This document shows, piece by piece, positions 1 through 8,424 of a DNA stretch of 36,896 bases. Origin of the DNA: 70-18 sp041691815. Lineage in GTDB: Bacteria > Pseudomonadota > Alphaproteobacteria > Acetobacterales > Acetobacteraceae. The DNA is taken from positions 1 through 36,896 of the forward strand of contig JBEPTZ010000034.1 of NCBI GenBank assembly GCA_041691815.1, in the 5' to 3' direction. The position numbers and the translations under genes are program-made. The notes under the pieces are model-generated. The model was not told where the DNA came from. It did no database searches and saw only the letters and a program-made list of their open reading frames with translations. Position 1 is the stretch's first letter. Each line of letters begins with the position of its first letter.

Positions 1-901
1 GCGCGCCGCCGGCGACCAGCAGCGCCTCGGCGGGTGGGGGCTGGCGTTCGAGCGGCAGGCGCAGGGCGGCCAGCGCGGCGCCGGGGCGGCAGCCGCCCGG
101 AAGGCTGGGGGCCAGCAGCGCGCGGGCGAGCAGCACCAGCAGGCCGGGATCGGCGGGGTTCAACACCAGGCCGCGGCGCAATGCGGCGATCGCCGGTTCC
201 GGCTGTTCCCGAGCAAGCAGCGCGCGGGCCAGCGCCTGGAGGCTGGAGCGGTCGGCCGGGTGCTCGGCCAAAGCGGCGCGCAGCACCGGAACGGCGTCGG
301 CGGTGTCGCCGCGGGCCAGCAATGCGGCGCCGAGCGGGGCGGCGATGCCGGGCAGCGCCGCATCGAGCGCGCGGGCGCGCAGCAGGGCGGAAATCGCGGC
401 GTCCGGCTTGCCGTCGGCGAGCAGCGCGAGACCCATCTCGAACTGCACCGCGGCATTGTCCGGCGCGGCCGCGCCGTTGCTCGCGGCGAGCGCGTGACGG
501 CAGGCGGTGACGGCCTCGGCGGCGGAGCCGCCCTGTTCGATCGGGGTGGTGCGCAGCAGCGCGGAAAGGCGGCGCCAGAGATCGGCGTTGGCACGGTCTT
601 CGGCCAGGACGGCGCGCCAGGCGGCGATTGCCTCGGGGGCGCGGCCGAGTGCGACGAGCAGGGCGCCGAGATGGTCGCCGGCCTGTGGCAGGTCCGCACG
701 CAGCGCCAGCGCGTCGCGGAGCAGGGCGACGGCCTCCTCGGGCGCCTGCGGCGCGCGCAGCACGGCGATGCCATGCAGGGCCTCGGCGCGCAGCGCCGGC
801 GGGGTATCCGCATCGGCGACCAGCGCCCGGTAGGCGGCCAGCGCCTCGGCGTGGTGGTGCGCGTGGTGGGCAGCCCTGGCGGCGGCGAGTGCTTCGGACA
901 T
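1..901 (-). CDS. TPR-repeat protein, 3' end beyond the window
   Basis: Read from an ATG at 901, the minus strand stays open for 300 codons to the window edge, so the C-terminus is missing. The protein is rich in Ala and Leu and shows degenerate 34-residue tetratricopeptide repeats, for example around DLPQAGDHLGALLVALGRAP and DTADAVPVLRAALAEHPAD. TPR arrays are helical protein-binding scaffolds, and no catalytic domain is visible in the part present. The ATG lies 2 bases after the stop of the preceding TPR/glycosyltransferase gene, so the two are probably co-transcribed and translationally coupled. The missing C-terminus might carry a glycosyltransferase-like or sulfotransferase domain, as such TPR proteins often do, but this cannot be seen here. 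The TPR call is fairly firm; the function is unknown. Confidence 0.75.
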   Translation of the reverse strand, partial: MSEALAAARAAHHAHHHAEALAAYRALVADADTPPALRAEALHGIAVLRAPQAPEEAVALLRDALALRADLPQAGDHLGALLVALGRAPEAIAAWRAVLAEDRANADLWRRLSALLRTTPIEQGGSAAEAVTACRHALAASNGAAAPDNAAVQFEMGLALLADGKPDAAISALLRARALDAALPGIAAPLGAALLARGDTADAVPVLRAALAEHPADRSSLQALARALLAREQPEPAIAALRRGLVLNPADPGLLVLLARALLAPSLPGGCRPGAALAALRLPLERQPPPAEALLVAGGA

Positions 902-903
902 GG

Positions 904-3024
904 TCAGGCCCGGATCAGGCTGCGCAGTTCGGCGGCAACGCGGTCGACCACACTGTCCCAGTCGGCCGGGGCGGGCTGGCGGAACAGCCGCAGCGACGGA
1001 TACCAGGGCGAATCCTCGCGGCCCAGCAGCCAGCGCCAGTCCGGCGCGAACGGCAGCAACACCCAGGCCGGGCGGCCGAGGGCGCCGGCGAGATGGGCCA
1101 CCGCGGTGTCGACCGTGATCACCAGATCGAGCTGGGTGATGGCAGCGGCGGTGTCGGCGAAGTCGACGAGTTCGGCGCCGCGGTCGAGCAGATTGGGCAG
1201 GCCGGCGAGCAGCGCCTGGTCGCCGGGGGGCAGGTGCGGCTGTAGCGGGATGACGTGGCCGGGGGCGGCAGCGATGATGCGGCGGAACAGCGCCAGCGGC
1301 ATCGAGCGGTTGCGGTCGTTGATGTGGCTCGGGTTGCCGGCCCAGACAACCCCGATGGTGGGGCGCGAATCGCGCGGCAGCAGCGTCGCCCAGCGGCGGC
1401 AACGCGCCGCCGCGGCGGCGAGGTAGGACGGGGCGGCCGGGATGCTGGCGAGGCGGGTGCCGAAGGCGCGCGGCAGGCTCATCAGCGTGATGTGCAGGTC
1501 GGTCGGCGGGCGCGGATCGGCGGTGGTGATCAGTTCGACGCCGGGGACATCGGCCAGCAGGGTTTGCAGTCCCGGCTGGACTTCCAGCACCACATGGGCG
1601 GCGCGGGCGGCGACCGGGGCGACGTAGCGGAGCATCTGCAGCGTGTCGCCGAAGCCCTGCTCGGCCTGCAGCAGGATGCGCTTGTCGGCAAGCGGGGCGG
1701 CGCCGGTCCACACCGGGGAGTCGGGACGGGGACGGATGGTCAGCTTGGTGTCGCAATTCCAGCGGCTTTCGTAGCCATCCAGGCCGGCCGGAAAGTCGCC
1801 GGTGAGCAACTGGGCGAGGGCGAGATTGGCCTGCGCGGAGTGGTTCTCCGGGCCGATCAGCACCGCCTGGCGATAGGCGCCGATGGCGGCGTCGATGTGG
1901 TTCAGTTTGCGATGCGCGTTGCCGACGCCCTCCCAGGCGATATGATGCAGCGGGTCGCGCGCGATCGCCTCGCGATAGGCGACGATCGCGTCGTCGAACC
2001 GGCCGCGGCCGAGCAGTGCATCGCCCAGCGCGAAGGGGCCGAAGGCGGCTGCGGGGTGGGCGCGGCGGATCGCCTCGGCGTTGGCCAGCATCTCCGGCCA
2101 AGCCTTCAGTTTGGCCAGCGCGGCGTGCAGGTTGCTGCTGGCGTCGAGCCGGGTGGGGGCAAGGCGGAGCGCGGTGCGGTAGCTGGCGGCGGCCTCGGCG
2201 GGCTTGCCGCGGGCCATCAGCACATTGCCAAGGCCGAGATGGGCCTCCGCCGAGTCCGGGCGGAGGGCGAGGGCGCGGCGCTGCAGGGTTTCGGACTGGA
2301 CGAAGGATTCGGCCTCCAGCGCCACGACGCCGAGATTGATCAGCGCTTCCGGGTAGTTGGGCCGCAGTTCGAGCGCGCGGCGGAAGCAGGGGCCGACTTC
2401 CGCGCTGCGGCCGAGGGCGCGCAGGGTGACACCGAGATTGAGCGGAACCGTGGCGTCGGCCGGGCGCAGCGCCAGTGCGGCGCGGAAGGCGGGTTCGGCC
2501 TCGGCGTGGCGGCCCTCGGCCTGCAGGGCGAGGGCGAGGGCGACATGCAGGCTGCCATCCTGCGGGCGCCCATTCTTCAGGCATTGGGCGGCGGCCCTGG
2601 TGAAGACGTCGACCGCCTCGGCGGTGCGGCCGAGATCGCGCAGGGCGTGGCCAGTGCCGGCCAGGGCATCGGAGATAGCGGAGGCGTCGGGGTCGTCGGG
2701 GGACGCCTCGAGGACGCGCGCGAAGCAGGCCAGCGCCTCCTCCGGCTGGCCGGCGCGGCGCAGCGCGGTGCCGAGATTGGCCCAGGCGGTGAACATCGTG
2801 GGTGCCGCGGCCAGGGCGGCGCGGATGCGGGCGATGCCGGCCTCGCGGGCGCCGTTGCCAATCTCGATCAGGCCGAGCAGGTGCAGCGCGTCCGGGTTGG
2901 CCGGGGCGAGCGCCAGCACGTTCTGGTAATGCGCGCGGGCGTCGACGGTGCGGCCGGCCTGGTGGTGCGCGAAGGCGAGGCGCAGCAGATCGGCCGGGTC
3001 GGGGGCACGGCCCGGCTGGTTCAT
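904..3024 (-). CDS. TPR protein with glycosyltransferase-like C-terminal domain
   Basis: A protein of 706 residues. Roughly residues 1-430 are tandem TPRs, with recurring units such as ALxLRPDxAEAHLGLGNVL. The C-terminal ~270 residues contain LLQAEQGFGDTLQMLRYV, IGVVWAGNPSHINDRNRSM and DTAVAHLAGALGRPAWVLL, the pattern of TPR proteins ending in a GT-B fold related to families 9 and 41. The DTAVAHLAGA motif corresponds to the nucleotide-sugar side of that fold. The likely role is protein or glycan glycosylation, or a scaffold with a degenerate transferase; donor and acceptor are unknown. The ATG at 3024 overlaps the stop of the upstream exporter gene as ATGA, which fixes the start although the frame is open further upstream. 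The next TPR gene follows after 2 bases. Confidence 0.82.
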   Translation of the reverse strand: MNQPGRAPDPADLLRLAFAHHQAGRTVDARAHYQNVLALAPANPDALHLLGLIEIGNGAREAGIARIRAALAAAPTMFTAWANLGTALRRAGQPEEALACFARVLEASPDDPDASAISDALAGTGHALRDLGRTAEAVDVFTRAAAQCLKNGRPQDGSLHVALALALQAEGRHAEAEPAFRAALALRPADATVPLNLGVTLRALGRSAEVGPCFRRALELRPNYPEALINLGVVALEAESFVQSETLQRRALALRPDSAEAHLGLGNVLMARGKPAEAAASYRTALRLAPTRLDASSNLHAALAKLKAWPEMLANAEAIRRAHPAAAFGPFALGDALLGRGRFDDAIVAYREAIARDPLHHIAWEGVGNAHRKLNHIDAAIGAYRQAVLIGPENHSAQANLALAQLLTGDFPAGLDGYESRWNCDTKLTIRPRPDSPVWTGAAPLADKRILLQAEQGFGDTLQMLRYVAPVAARAAHVVLEVQPGLQTLLADVPGVELITTADPRPPTDLHITLMSLPRAFGTRLASIPAAPSYLAAAAARCRRWATLLPRDSRPTIGVVWAGNPSHINDRNRSMPLALFRRIIAAAPGHVIPLQPHLPPGDQALLAGLPNLLDRGAELVDFADTAAAITQLDLVITVDTAVAHLAGALGRPAWVLLPFAPDWRWLLGREDSPWYPSLRLFRQPAPADWDSVVDRVAAELRSLIRA

Positions 3025-4301
3025 TTGCCCAGCTTGACGCGCGGCCGGTCGATATTCGGCAGCAGCGCGGTGACCAGGCCGATCAGGGGCAGGAAGGCGG
3101 ACAGCTTGTAGACGAACTCGATGCTGGTGTGGTCGGCGAGGTTGCCCATCGCTGCGGCGCCGACGCCGCCCAGCCCGAACGACAGGCCGAAGAAGATGCC
3201 GGAGACCATGCCGACCCGGCCGGGCAGCAGGTCCTGCGCATAGACCAGGATGGCCGGGAAGGCGGAGGCCATCAGCATGCCAATGATCACCGTGAGGACG
3301 GCGGTCATGGTGAGGCCGACATACGGCATCGCCAGGGTGAACGGCAGCACGCCGAGGATCGACACCCAGATCACCGCCTTGCGCCCGATGCGGTCGCCGA
3401 ACGGGCCGCCAACCAGGGTGCCGACCGCAACCGAGGCCATGAACACGAACAGCAGCAACTGCGCCGATTCGGTGGACAGGCCGAAGCGGTTGATCAGATA
3501 GAATGTATAGTAGCTCGAAAGGCTGGCGGTATAGACGTTCTTGGAGAAGATCAGCGCCACCAGCACCACGATGGTGAAGGTGACGCGGGCGCGCGACAGG
3601 CCATGCGGCGCCACCGCCATGGGGGCGCGCTTTCCGCGTGGCGCGGTATGGTTGCGGCGATACCACAGCCCGACCTGGAACAGCACGAACATCGCCACCA
3701 GCGCGCAGGCGGAGAACCAGGCGATGGCGCCCTGGCCGTGCGGCATCACCACGATGGCGGCCAGCAGCGGGCCGATCGCCTGGCCGGCATTGCCGCCGAC
3801 CTGGAACAGCGATTGCGCCAGGCCGTATTTGCCGCCCGAGGCCAGCCGCGCCACGCGCGAGGATTCCGGGTGGAACACCGAGGAGCCGACGCCGACCAGG
3901 CCGGCGGAGAAGATCAGCATGTTGAAGCTGTGCGCCTGGGACAGCAGCAGCAGGCCGATCAGCGTGGAGCCCATGCCGGCGGCCAGCGAGAACGGCATCG
4001 GCCGCCGGTCGGTGAACACGCCGACCGCCGGTTGCAGCAGCGAGGCGGTCATCTGGAAGGTGAGGGTGATCAGGCCGACCTGGCCGAAATCCAGCCCGAA
4101 GCTCTGCTTGAACACCGGATACAGCGCCGGGATCAGCGACTGCATCATATCGTTCATCATGTGCGAGAAGCTGAGCGCGATCAGCACCGGGTAGAGCGTG
4201 GCGGTGGAGGCCGGCGCCGGGGTGGCGATCGGGCTGGTGGTCGGGCGATCGATCTGGCTGGCGATCGGGCGATCGACGGTGTCGGCGACGGCTTTCTGCA
4301 T
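3021..4301 (-). CDS. fsr: Fosmidomycin-resistance type MFS exporter (Fsr family)
   Basis: A 426-residue major facilitator protein that resembles E. coli Fsr closely over its first half. It carries SHMMNDMMQSLIPALYP, the run GVGSSVFHPESSRVARLASG and GLAQSLFQVGGNAGQAIGPLL, all hallmarks of the fosmidomycin-resistance family of inner-membrane drug:H+ antiporters. About twelve hydrophobic helices follow a hydrophilic N-terminus of ~35 residues rich in Thr, Pro and Asp. The gene heads a coupled series: its TGA overlaps the ATG of the TPR/glycosyltransferase gene by 4 bases. A small lipoprotein gene ends 19 bases upstream on the same strand. Family assignment is strong; the natural substrate is not known and need not be fosmidomycin. 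Confidence 0.88.
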   Translation of the reverse strand: MQKAVADTVDRPIASQIDRPTTSPIATPAPASTATLYPVLIALSFSHMMNDMMQSLIPALYPVFKQSFGLDFGQVGLITLTFQMTASLLQPAVGVFTDRRPMPFSLAAGMGSTLIGLLLLSQAHSFNMLIFSAGLVGVGSSVFHPESSRVARLASGGKYGLAQSLFQVGGNAGQAIGPLLAAIVVMPHGQGAIAWFSACALVAMFVLFQVGLWYRRNHTAPRGKRAPMAVAPHGLSRARVTFTIVVLVALIFSKNVYTASLSSYYTFYLINRFGLSTESAQLLLFVFMASVAVGTLVGGPFGDRIGRKAVIWVSILGVLPFTLAMPYVGLTMTAVLTVIIGMLMASAFPAILVYAQDLLPGRVGMVSGIFFGLSFGLGGVGAAAMGNLADHTSIEFVYKLSAFLPLIGLVTALLPNIDRPRVKLGK

Positions 4302-4320
4302 CAGGGAATCCCGACCTGGA

Positions 4321-4662
4321 TCAGCGAGCAGGCAAGTATGCGGCGGTTCCGGCTTCGCAGGCCAGTGTTACCGGGCGGTCACCAGACAAGGCCGCTATGT
4401 GCGCAGCGGGGGCGGGCTGCCAGGGCGGCAAGCGCCGTTTGCAGTCGGCGCGCTGGGCCGGAGTCAGGGCGCGCGGGCCGTCGGCGACCTCCGGCGGCGG
4501 TCCGGGCAGCGCCTGGGGGTTGGCCCAGCATTCGACGCGGCCCAGGGTGCGGGTGCAGTACGGCACCGGCGGGGCGATGCGGTCGCAGTACGGGCTGTGC
4601 TGCGCGGGGGCGACGCAGCCGGACAGCAGCAGCAGCAGCAGCAGGACAAGGCCACGGATCAT
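4321..4662 (-). CDS. Small putative lipoprotein
   Basis: A 113-residue protein starting MIRGLVLLLLLLLSGC: a short positive N-terminus, a run of leucines and a lipobox LLSG-C with the lipidated Cys at position 16. This predicts signal peptidase II processing and membrane anchoring. The mature part has several more cysteines and an Ala/Pro-rich composition; no known domain is recognised. It reads in the same direction as the Fsr-type exporter and ends 19 bases before it, so the two may share a transcript. The lipobox on the coding strand argues that this is a real gene rather than a high-GC shadow frame. Function unknown. Confidence 0.7.
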   Translation of the reverse strand: MIRGLVLLLLLLLSGCVAPAQHSPYCDRIAPPVPYCTRTLGRVECWANPQALPGPPPEVADGPRALTPAQRADCKRRLPPWQPAPAAHIAALSGDRPVTLACEAGTAAYLPAR

Positions 4663-4735
4663 GCCGCCAGTCTGGCGTGCGGGGATGAACGCAAGGTTGC
4701 GGCGGGTGGAATCAGGCGCGCTGCATCACATTATC

Positions 4736-4762
4736 GGCGGAGCGGGTTCAATTTGCTCCGCC
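4736..4762. repeat. Inverted repeat in the divergent intergenic region
   Basis: The arms GGCGGAGC (4736-4743) and GCTCCGCC (4755-4762) form a perfect 8-bp stem around an 11-base loop in the 198-base divergent region between the lipoprotein gene and the yfgM-like gene. It could be an operator or a leader hairpin of the plus-strand operon. There is no U tract after it, so a terminator is unlikely. Confidence 0.4.
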
Positions 4763-4798
4763 GCGGCGCCGCCGCTATGTTCCGGCCGCCTGCGCCGG

Positions 4799-4846
4799 GC
4801 TGGGCATCAGTCAGGCGGGGCATAAGCCAAGCGGGGCATCAGCCAG
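4799..4846. repeat. Three tandem 16-bp repeats upstream of the yfgM-like gene
   Basis: Three consecutive 16-base units, GCTGGGCATCAGTCAG (4799-4814), GCGGGGCATAAGCCAA (4815-4830) and GCGGGGCATCAGCCAG (4831-4846), end just before the Shine-Dalgarno sequence of the GTG-started gene at 4861. They share the core GGGCATMAGYCA. They may be repeated regulator sites or a slippage product in the 5' leader. Confidence 0.55.
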
Positions 4847-4860
4847 CCGGAAGGATCGAC

Positions 4861-5559
4861 GTGTCCGATATTTTCGACGAGATCGCCGAAGACCTGCGCG
4901 CCGAACGCATGAAGAAGCTGCTGGAGCGCTACGGCGCGCTGCTGGTCGCGGTCGTCGTGCTGCTGGTGCTGGGCGTGGCCGGCTGGAAGGGCCTCGGCTG
5001 GTACCAGGCCCGGCAGGGCTCGCAACTGGCGGTGGCCTACCTGGCCGCCAGCAATGCCGCCAAGGCGCCGGCGGCCGGCGGCGACATCGAGCATCGCAAG
5101 ACGGCGATCCCGGCACTGGAAGCGGTGATCGCGCAAGCCTCGGGCCCCGGCTGGGCCGGCGGATGGCTCGACAATGACGGCTATCGGACGCTGGCGCGGC
5201 TGCAACTGGCGGCGCTGCGCTTCGACACCGGGGACAAGGACGGTGCGCTGAAGCTGTGGGACGCGGTGGCCGCCGACGGTGCCGCCGACGCGGTGCTGCG
5301 CGACACCGCCCGGCTGCAATGGGCGCTGCACGAGGTGGATGGCGGCGATCCGGCGCAGGTGCAGGCGCATCTGGCGCCGCTGCTGAACCCGGACAATCCG
5401 CTGCACGCGCTGGCCGAGGAGACCCAGGCGCTGCTGTCGCTGCGCCTGGGCAAGAAGGACGATGCCAAGGCCACGTTCAAGCGGCTGTCGCAGGACGTGA
5501 CGGCGCCGCAGGGGGTGCGGGCACGCGCCGCCGGGCTGCTGGCGCAGTTGGGGGAATAG
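4861..5559 (+). CDS. YfgM/TPR_21-like membrane-anchored protein
   Basis: A 232-residue protein with a short cytoplasmic N-terminus, one membrane helix at about residues 24-42 (GALLVAVVVLLVLGVAGWKG) and a soluble TPR-like helical domain. This is the architecture of the TPR_21 family, which includes E. coli YfgM, an ancillary SecYEG partner that links the translocon to periplasmic chaperones. The start is GTG 4861 because GGAAGGA lies 6-7 bases upstream and the N-terminus SDIFDEIAEDLRAERMKKLLERY is typical of alphaproteobacterial members. The gene is followed after 4 bases by bamB and then der, the same order as yfgM-bamB-der in E. coli, which supports the assignment. Exact partner interactions in this organism are inferred. 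Confidence 0.82.
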   Translation: MSDIFDEIAEDLRAERMKKLLERYGALLVAVVVLLVLGVAGWKGLGWYQARQGSQLAVAYLAASNAAKAPAAGGDIEHRKTAIPALEAVIAQASGPGWAGGWLDNDGYRTLARLQLAALRFDTGDKDGALKLWDAVAADGAADAVLRDTARLQWALHEVDGGDPAQVQAHLAPLLNPDNPLHALAEETQALLSLRLGKKDDAKATFKRLSQDVTAPQGVRARAAGLLAQLGE

Positions 5560-5563
5560 CGGC

Positions 5564-6904
5564 ATGAAACGCATCGACGCCCCTGCTCTCACCGTGGCCC
5601 GGCGCACCGCGCTGATGCTGCCGCTGGCAGCGCTCAGCGGCTGCGGCATGTTCGATGGATGGTTCGGCTCCACCAAGCCGAAACTGCCCGGCCAGCGCTA
5701 TGATGTGATGGCCCCGAACCAGGCGCTGGACGTGACCCAGGGCCGCCAGGTGACAGTACCGCCGCCGCTGGCCGATACCGGCTGGCCGCAGCCAGGCGGC
5801 AGCCCGGCGCATGGCGGCGGCAACTTGGCCGCCGTCGGGCCGTTGCGGCAGGTCTGGTCGTCCGATATCGGCCGCGGCACCAGTTATCGGCGGCGCATCA
5901 CCGCCCAGCCGGTGGTGGCAGGCCGGCTGGTCTTCGCGATGGACAGCGACGCCGTGGCCTCGGCCTGGAACGCGCAGACCGGGCGCTCGGTGTGGGATTT
6001 CGACACCCAGAGCAAGGATAACCGCAGCACCAATGTCGGCGGCGGGATCTCGGCGGATGGCGGCACGCTGTACGCCGCCACCGGGCGGGCCGACCTGGTG
6101 GCGATCGAGACCGCCACCGGCAAGCCGCGCTGGCGGGTGAAGCTGCGGGCCGGCGCGCGCTCGGCGCCGACCATCGTGGACGGCAAGCTGTTCGTGCCGA
6201 CGCTTGACGACCGGCTGGTGGGGCTGTCGGCAACCGACGGCAAGGAGTTGTGGTCCTATCAGGCGCCGAGTGCCGAGACCGCGATGCTGGGCCTGCCGGC
6301 GCCGGCCAGCGCCGATGGTATCGTGGTGGCCGGCTTCGCCAGCGGCGACCTGCAGGCGGTGCGGGCAATCTCCGGCACCGTGGTGTGGGCCGATAATCTC
6401 TCCGCGGCGCGCGGCCAGACCTCGCTGGTCGATCTTTCCACCATCCGGGCGATGCCGCTGATCCGCGACAGCGTGGTGTATGCAGTCAGCGTCGGCGGGC
6501 TGATGGTGGCGATCGACCTGCCCTCCGGCCGGCGGCTGTGGGAGCGCGCGATCGCGTCCGACAACACGCCGTGGCTGGCCGGGGAGTGGCTGTATGTGCT
6601 GACCACCGGCAACGAACTGGCGGCGATCAGCACGCGCGATGGCGCGGTGGCCTGGGTCAACCAGTTGGAGCGCTACGAGAATCCGGAGAAGCAGCGCGAC
6701 CCGATCACCCTGATCGGGCCGGTGATGGCCGGCGGGCGACTGCTGGTGGTCGATTCGCTTGGCCGGATGCTGATTTGCGACCCGGTGACCGGCAAGCAGA
6801 CCGGCCGGGTTTCGGTTTCCGGCGCCGGGGCGGTGGCGCCGGTGGTGGCGCTGGGGATGGTGTTCCTGGTGACCGCCAACGGCACACTCGCGGCGCTGCG
6901 TTGA
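5564..6904 (+). CDS. bamB: Outer-membrane assembly lipoprotein BamB (PQQ-like beta-propeller)
   Basis: A 446-residue lipoprotein. The N-terminus has twin arginines, a hydrophobic stretch and the lipobox ALSG-C with the lipid Cys at position 27. The rest is a beta-propeller with repeated PQQ-like blades of the form G-x-L-Y-A-x-(D)-x-x-T-G-x-x-x-W, for example LVAIETATGKPRW and LVGLSATDGKELW. BamB supports BamA in folding outer-membrane beta-barrel proteins at the inner face of the outer membrane. Its position between the yfgM-like gene (4-base gap) and der (overlap at TTGA) matches conserved proteobacterial synteny. The length is slightly above the E. coli protein (392 residues), as is common in alphaproteobacteria. 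Confidence 0.9.
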   Translation: MKRIDAPALTVARRTALMLPLAALSGCGMFDGWFGSTKPKLPGQRYDVMAPNQALDVTQGRQVTVPPPLADTGWPQPGGSPAHGGGNLAAVGPLRQVWSSDIGRGTSYRRRITAQPVVAGRLVFAMDSDAVASAWNAQTGRSVWDFDTQSKDNRSTNVGGGISADGGTLYAATGRADLVAIETATGKPRWRVKLRAGARSAPTIVDGKLFVPTLDDRLVGLSATDGKELWSYQAPSAETAMLGLPAPASADGIVVAGFASGDLQAVRAISGTVVWADNLSAARGQTSLVDLSTIRAMPLIRDSVVYAVSVGGLMVAIDLPSGRRLWERAIASDNTPWLAGEWLYVLTTGNELAAISTRDGAVAWVNQLERYENPEKQRDPITLIGPVMAGGRLLVVDSLGRMLICDPVTGKQTGRVSVSGAGAVAPVVALGMVFLVTANGTLAALR

Positions 6905-8295
6905 GCGACGTGGCCGAACCGCCAGAGGAGCCGGCACAGGTTGCCCTGCCTCTGGTGGTGATCGCCGGGCGGCCGAACGTCGGCAAGTCGACGCTGTTCA
7001 ACAAGCTGGCCGGGCGCCGCGCGGCGCTGGTCTCCGACATTCCCGGCGTGACCCGCGACCGCAAGGATGCGGAAGCGATGCTGCGCGGCCGGGCGGTGCG
7101 GCTGATGGACACCGCGGGGCTGGAGGAATCGGCGCCGGACAGTCTGTACGGGCGGATGCGGGCGTCCTCGGAGTCGGCGGTGGCGATGGCCGACCTGGTG
7201 CTGTTCGTGATCGACGCGCGGGCCGGCGTGACCAGTGCCGACGAGCATTTCGCCGCCTGGCTGCGGCGGCAGGACCGGCCGATTCTGCTGGTGGTGAACA
7301 AGGCCGAGGGGCGGGCCGGCAGCAACGCGGCGCTGGAGGCGTATTCGCTGGGGCTGGGCGAGCCGGTGGCGATCTCCGCCGAACATGGCGAGGGCATCGC
7401 CGACCTGATGCGCGAGATCGCCGAGCGGCTGCCGGATGCGCCGCGCGCCGCTGAGGAGGGCGACAAGCCGCTGAAGCTGGCGATCGTCGGGCGGCCGAAT
7501 GCCGGCAAGTCGACGCTGCTGAACCGGCTGCTCGGCGAGGAGCGGATGATCACCGGGCCGGAACCGGGGCTGACGCGGGACGCGGTGGCGGTGCGATTCA
7601 GCGATAAGCACGGGGTGATCGAACTGGTGGACACCGCCGGGCTGCGCAAGCGGGCGCGGGTGGATGAGGGGCTGGAGCGGATGAGCACCTCGGCCAGCAT
7701 CGAGGCGCTGAAGATGGCCGAGGTGGTGGTGCTGGCAGTCGACGCGCTGGAATGCGAACTGGGGCGCGGGCTGCATGAGCAGGATCTGCAGATCGCCCGG
7801 CTGATCGAGCGCGAGGGCCGCGCCTGCGTGCTGGCGATGACCAAGTGGGACGCGGTGGAAAATCGCGACCTGGCGCGCAAGCAGGTGTCCGACCGGCTGG
7901 AGACCAGCCTGTCGCAGATGAAGGGCATCCCGGTGGTGACGCTGTCCGGGCTGACCGGCCAGGGGGTGGACAAGCTGCTGCCGGCAGTCCGCAAGGCCCA
8001 TGAGGTGTGGAACCTGCGGATCGGCACCGGGGCGCTGAACCGCTGGTTCGAAGGCGCGCTGGAACGGCATCAGCCGCCGCTGGTGCAGGGGCGCCGGCTG
8101 AAACTGCGCTACGTGACCCAGGCCAAGGCGCGGCCGCCGACGTTCGTGGTGTTCGGCACCCGGGCGGAGATGACGCCGGATGATTATCAGCGCTACCTGT
8201 CGAACTCGCTGCGCGAGACGTTCGATCTGCCGGGGACGCCGCTGCGGTTGCTGTTCCGGGGGACGAAGAATCCGTACGGGGAAGACAAGGAATAG
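6901..8295 (+). CDS. der: Ribosome-assembly GTPase Der (EngA)
   Basis: A protein of about 464 residues with two consecutive G domains and a C-terminal KH-like domain. Domain 1 has GRPNVGKST, DTAGLEES and NKAE; domain 2 has GRPNAGKST, DTAGLRKRARV and TKWD. Der is an essential GTPase for 50S ribosomal subunit maturation. No ATG exists ahead of the first P-loop. The best starts are TTG 6901, which overlaps the bamB stop as TTGA and suggests coupling, or GTG 6910; neither has an obvious Shine-Dalgarno sequence, so the first three residues are uncertain. A hairpin element acting as a likely terminator begins 6 bases after the TAG stop. Confidence 0.95.
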   Translation: MSDVAEPPEEPAQVALPLVVIAGRPNVGKSTLFNKLAGRRAALVSDIPGVTRDRKDAEAMLRGRAVRLMDTAGLEESAPDSLYGRMRASSESAVAMADLVLFVIDARAGVTSADEHFAAWLRRQDRPILLVVNKAEGRAGSNAALEAYSLGLGEPVAISAEHGEGIADLMREIAERLPDAPRAAEEGDKPLKLAIVGRPNAGKSTLLNRLLGEERMITGPEPGLTRDAVAVRFSDKHGVIELVDTAGLRKRARVDEGLERMSTSASIEALKMAEVVVLAVDALECELGRGLHEQDLQIARLIEREGRACVLAMTKWDAVENRDLARKQVSDRLETSLSQMKGIPVVTLSGLTGQGVDKLLPAVRKAHEVWNLRIGTGALNRWFEGALERHQPPLVQGRRLKLRYVTQAKARPPTFVVFGTRAEMTPDDYQRYLSNSLRETFDLPGTPLRLLFRGTKNPYGEDKE

Positions 8296-8299
8296 GAAG

Positions 8300-8421
8300 G
8301 TCTTCTTTTTGTGAACAAAAAGAAGCAAAAAAACTTTCTATCCATTAAGGGTGTACGGAGTCTCCACTTCTCCAATGGATGAAGTTTTTTGCGCGCTTTT
8401 TTTCAAAAAAGCGCTGCTTGC
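8300..8421. repeat. Intergenic triple-hairpin element, copy A (bidirectional terminator)
   Basis: Hairpin 1 has arms CTTCTTTTTG (8302-8311) and CAAAAAGAAG (8316-8325) around TGAA. A central interrupted stem pairs 8327-8346 (A tract, CTT, ATCCATT) with 8374-8390 (AATGGAT, GAAG, T6). Hairpin 2 pairs GCGCTTTTTT (8393-8402) with AAAAAAGCGC (8405-8414). The central stem is preceded by A7 and followed by T6, so it can terminate transcripts from either strand. It lies between the convergent der and SDR genes. Three related copies occur in this window. Confidence 0.8.
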
Positions 8422-8424
8422 TCC

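Noticed and set aside
904..3024. GC-rich internal repeats suggestive of a CRISPR or tandem DNA array
   Set aside because: The periodicity is the 34-codon TPR repeat of a coding sequence; there are no identical repeats with spacers.
3025..3666. N-terminal extension of the TPR/glycosyltransferase gene into the exporter gene
   Set aside because: The frame is open, but the extension is an out-of-frame reading of the Fsr-type gene; the ATGA overlap at 3021-3024 gives the natural start.
1255..4688. Very long open frames on the plus strand (over 600 codons each) opposite the TPR and exporter genes
   Set aside because: They are low-complexity Gly/Ala/Arg or His/Arg/Gln shadows of well-recognised minus-strand genes, as expected at this GC content; no motif or ribosome site supports them.
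8296..8380. Short peptide with LLFVNKKKQKNF encoded across each hairpin repeat
   Set aside because: The same peptide appears in several copies only because hairpin 1 is conserved at the nucleotide level; there is no start codon or ribosome site, and compensatory changes favour an RNA or DNA structure.
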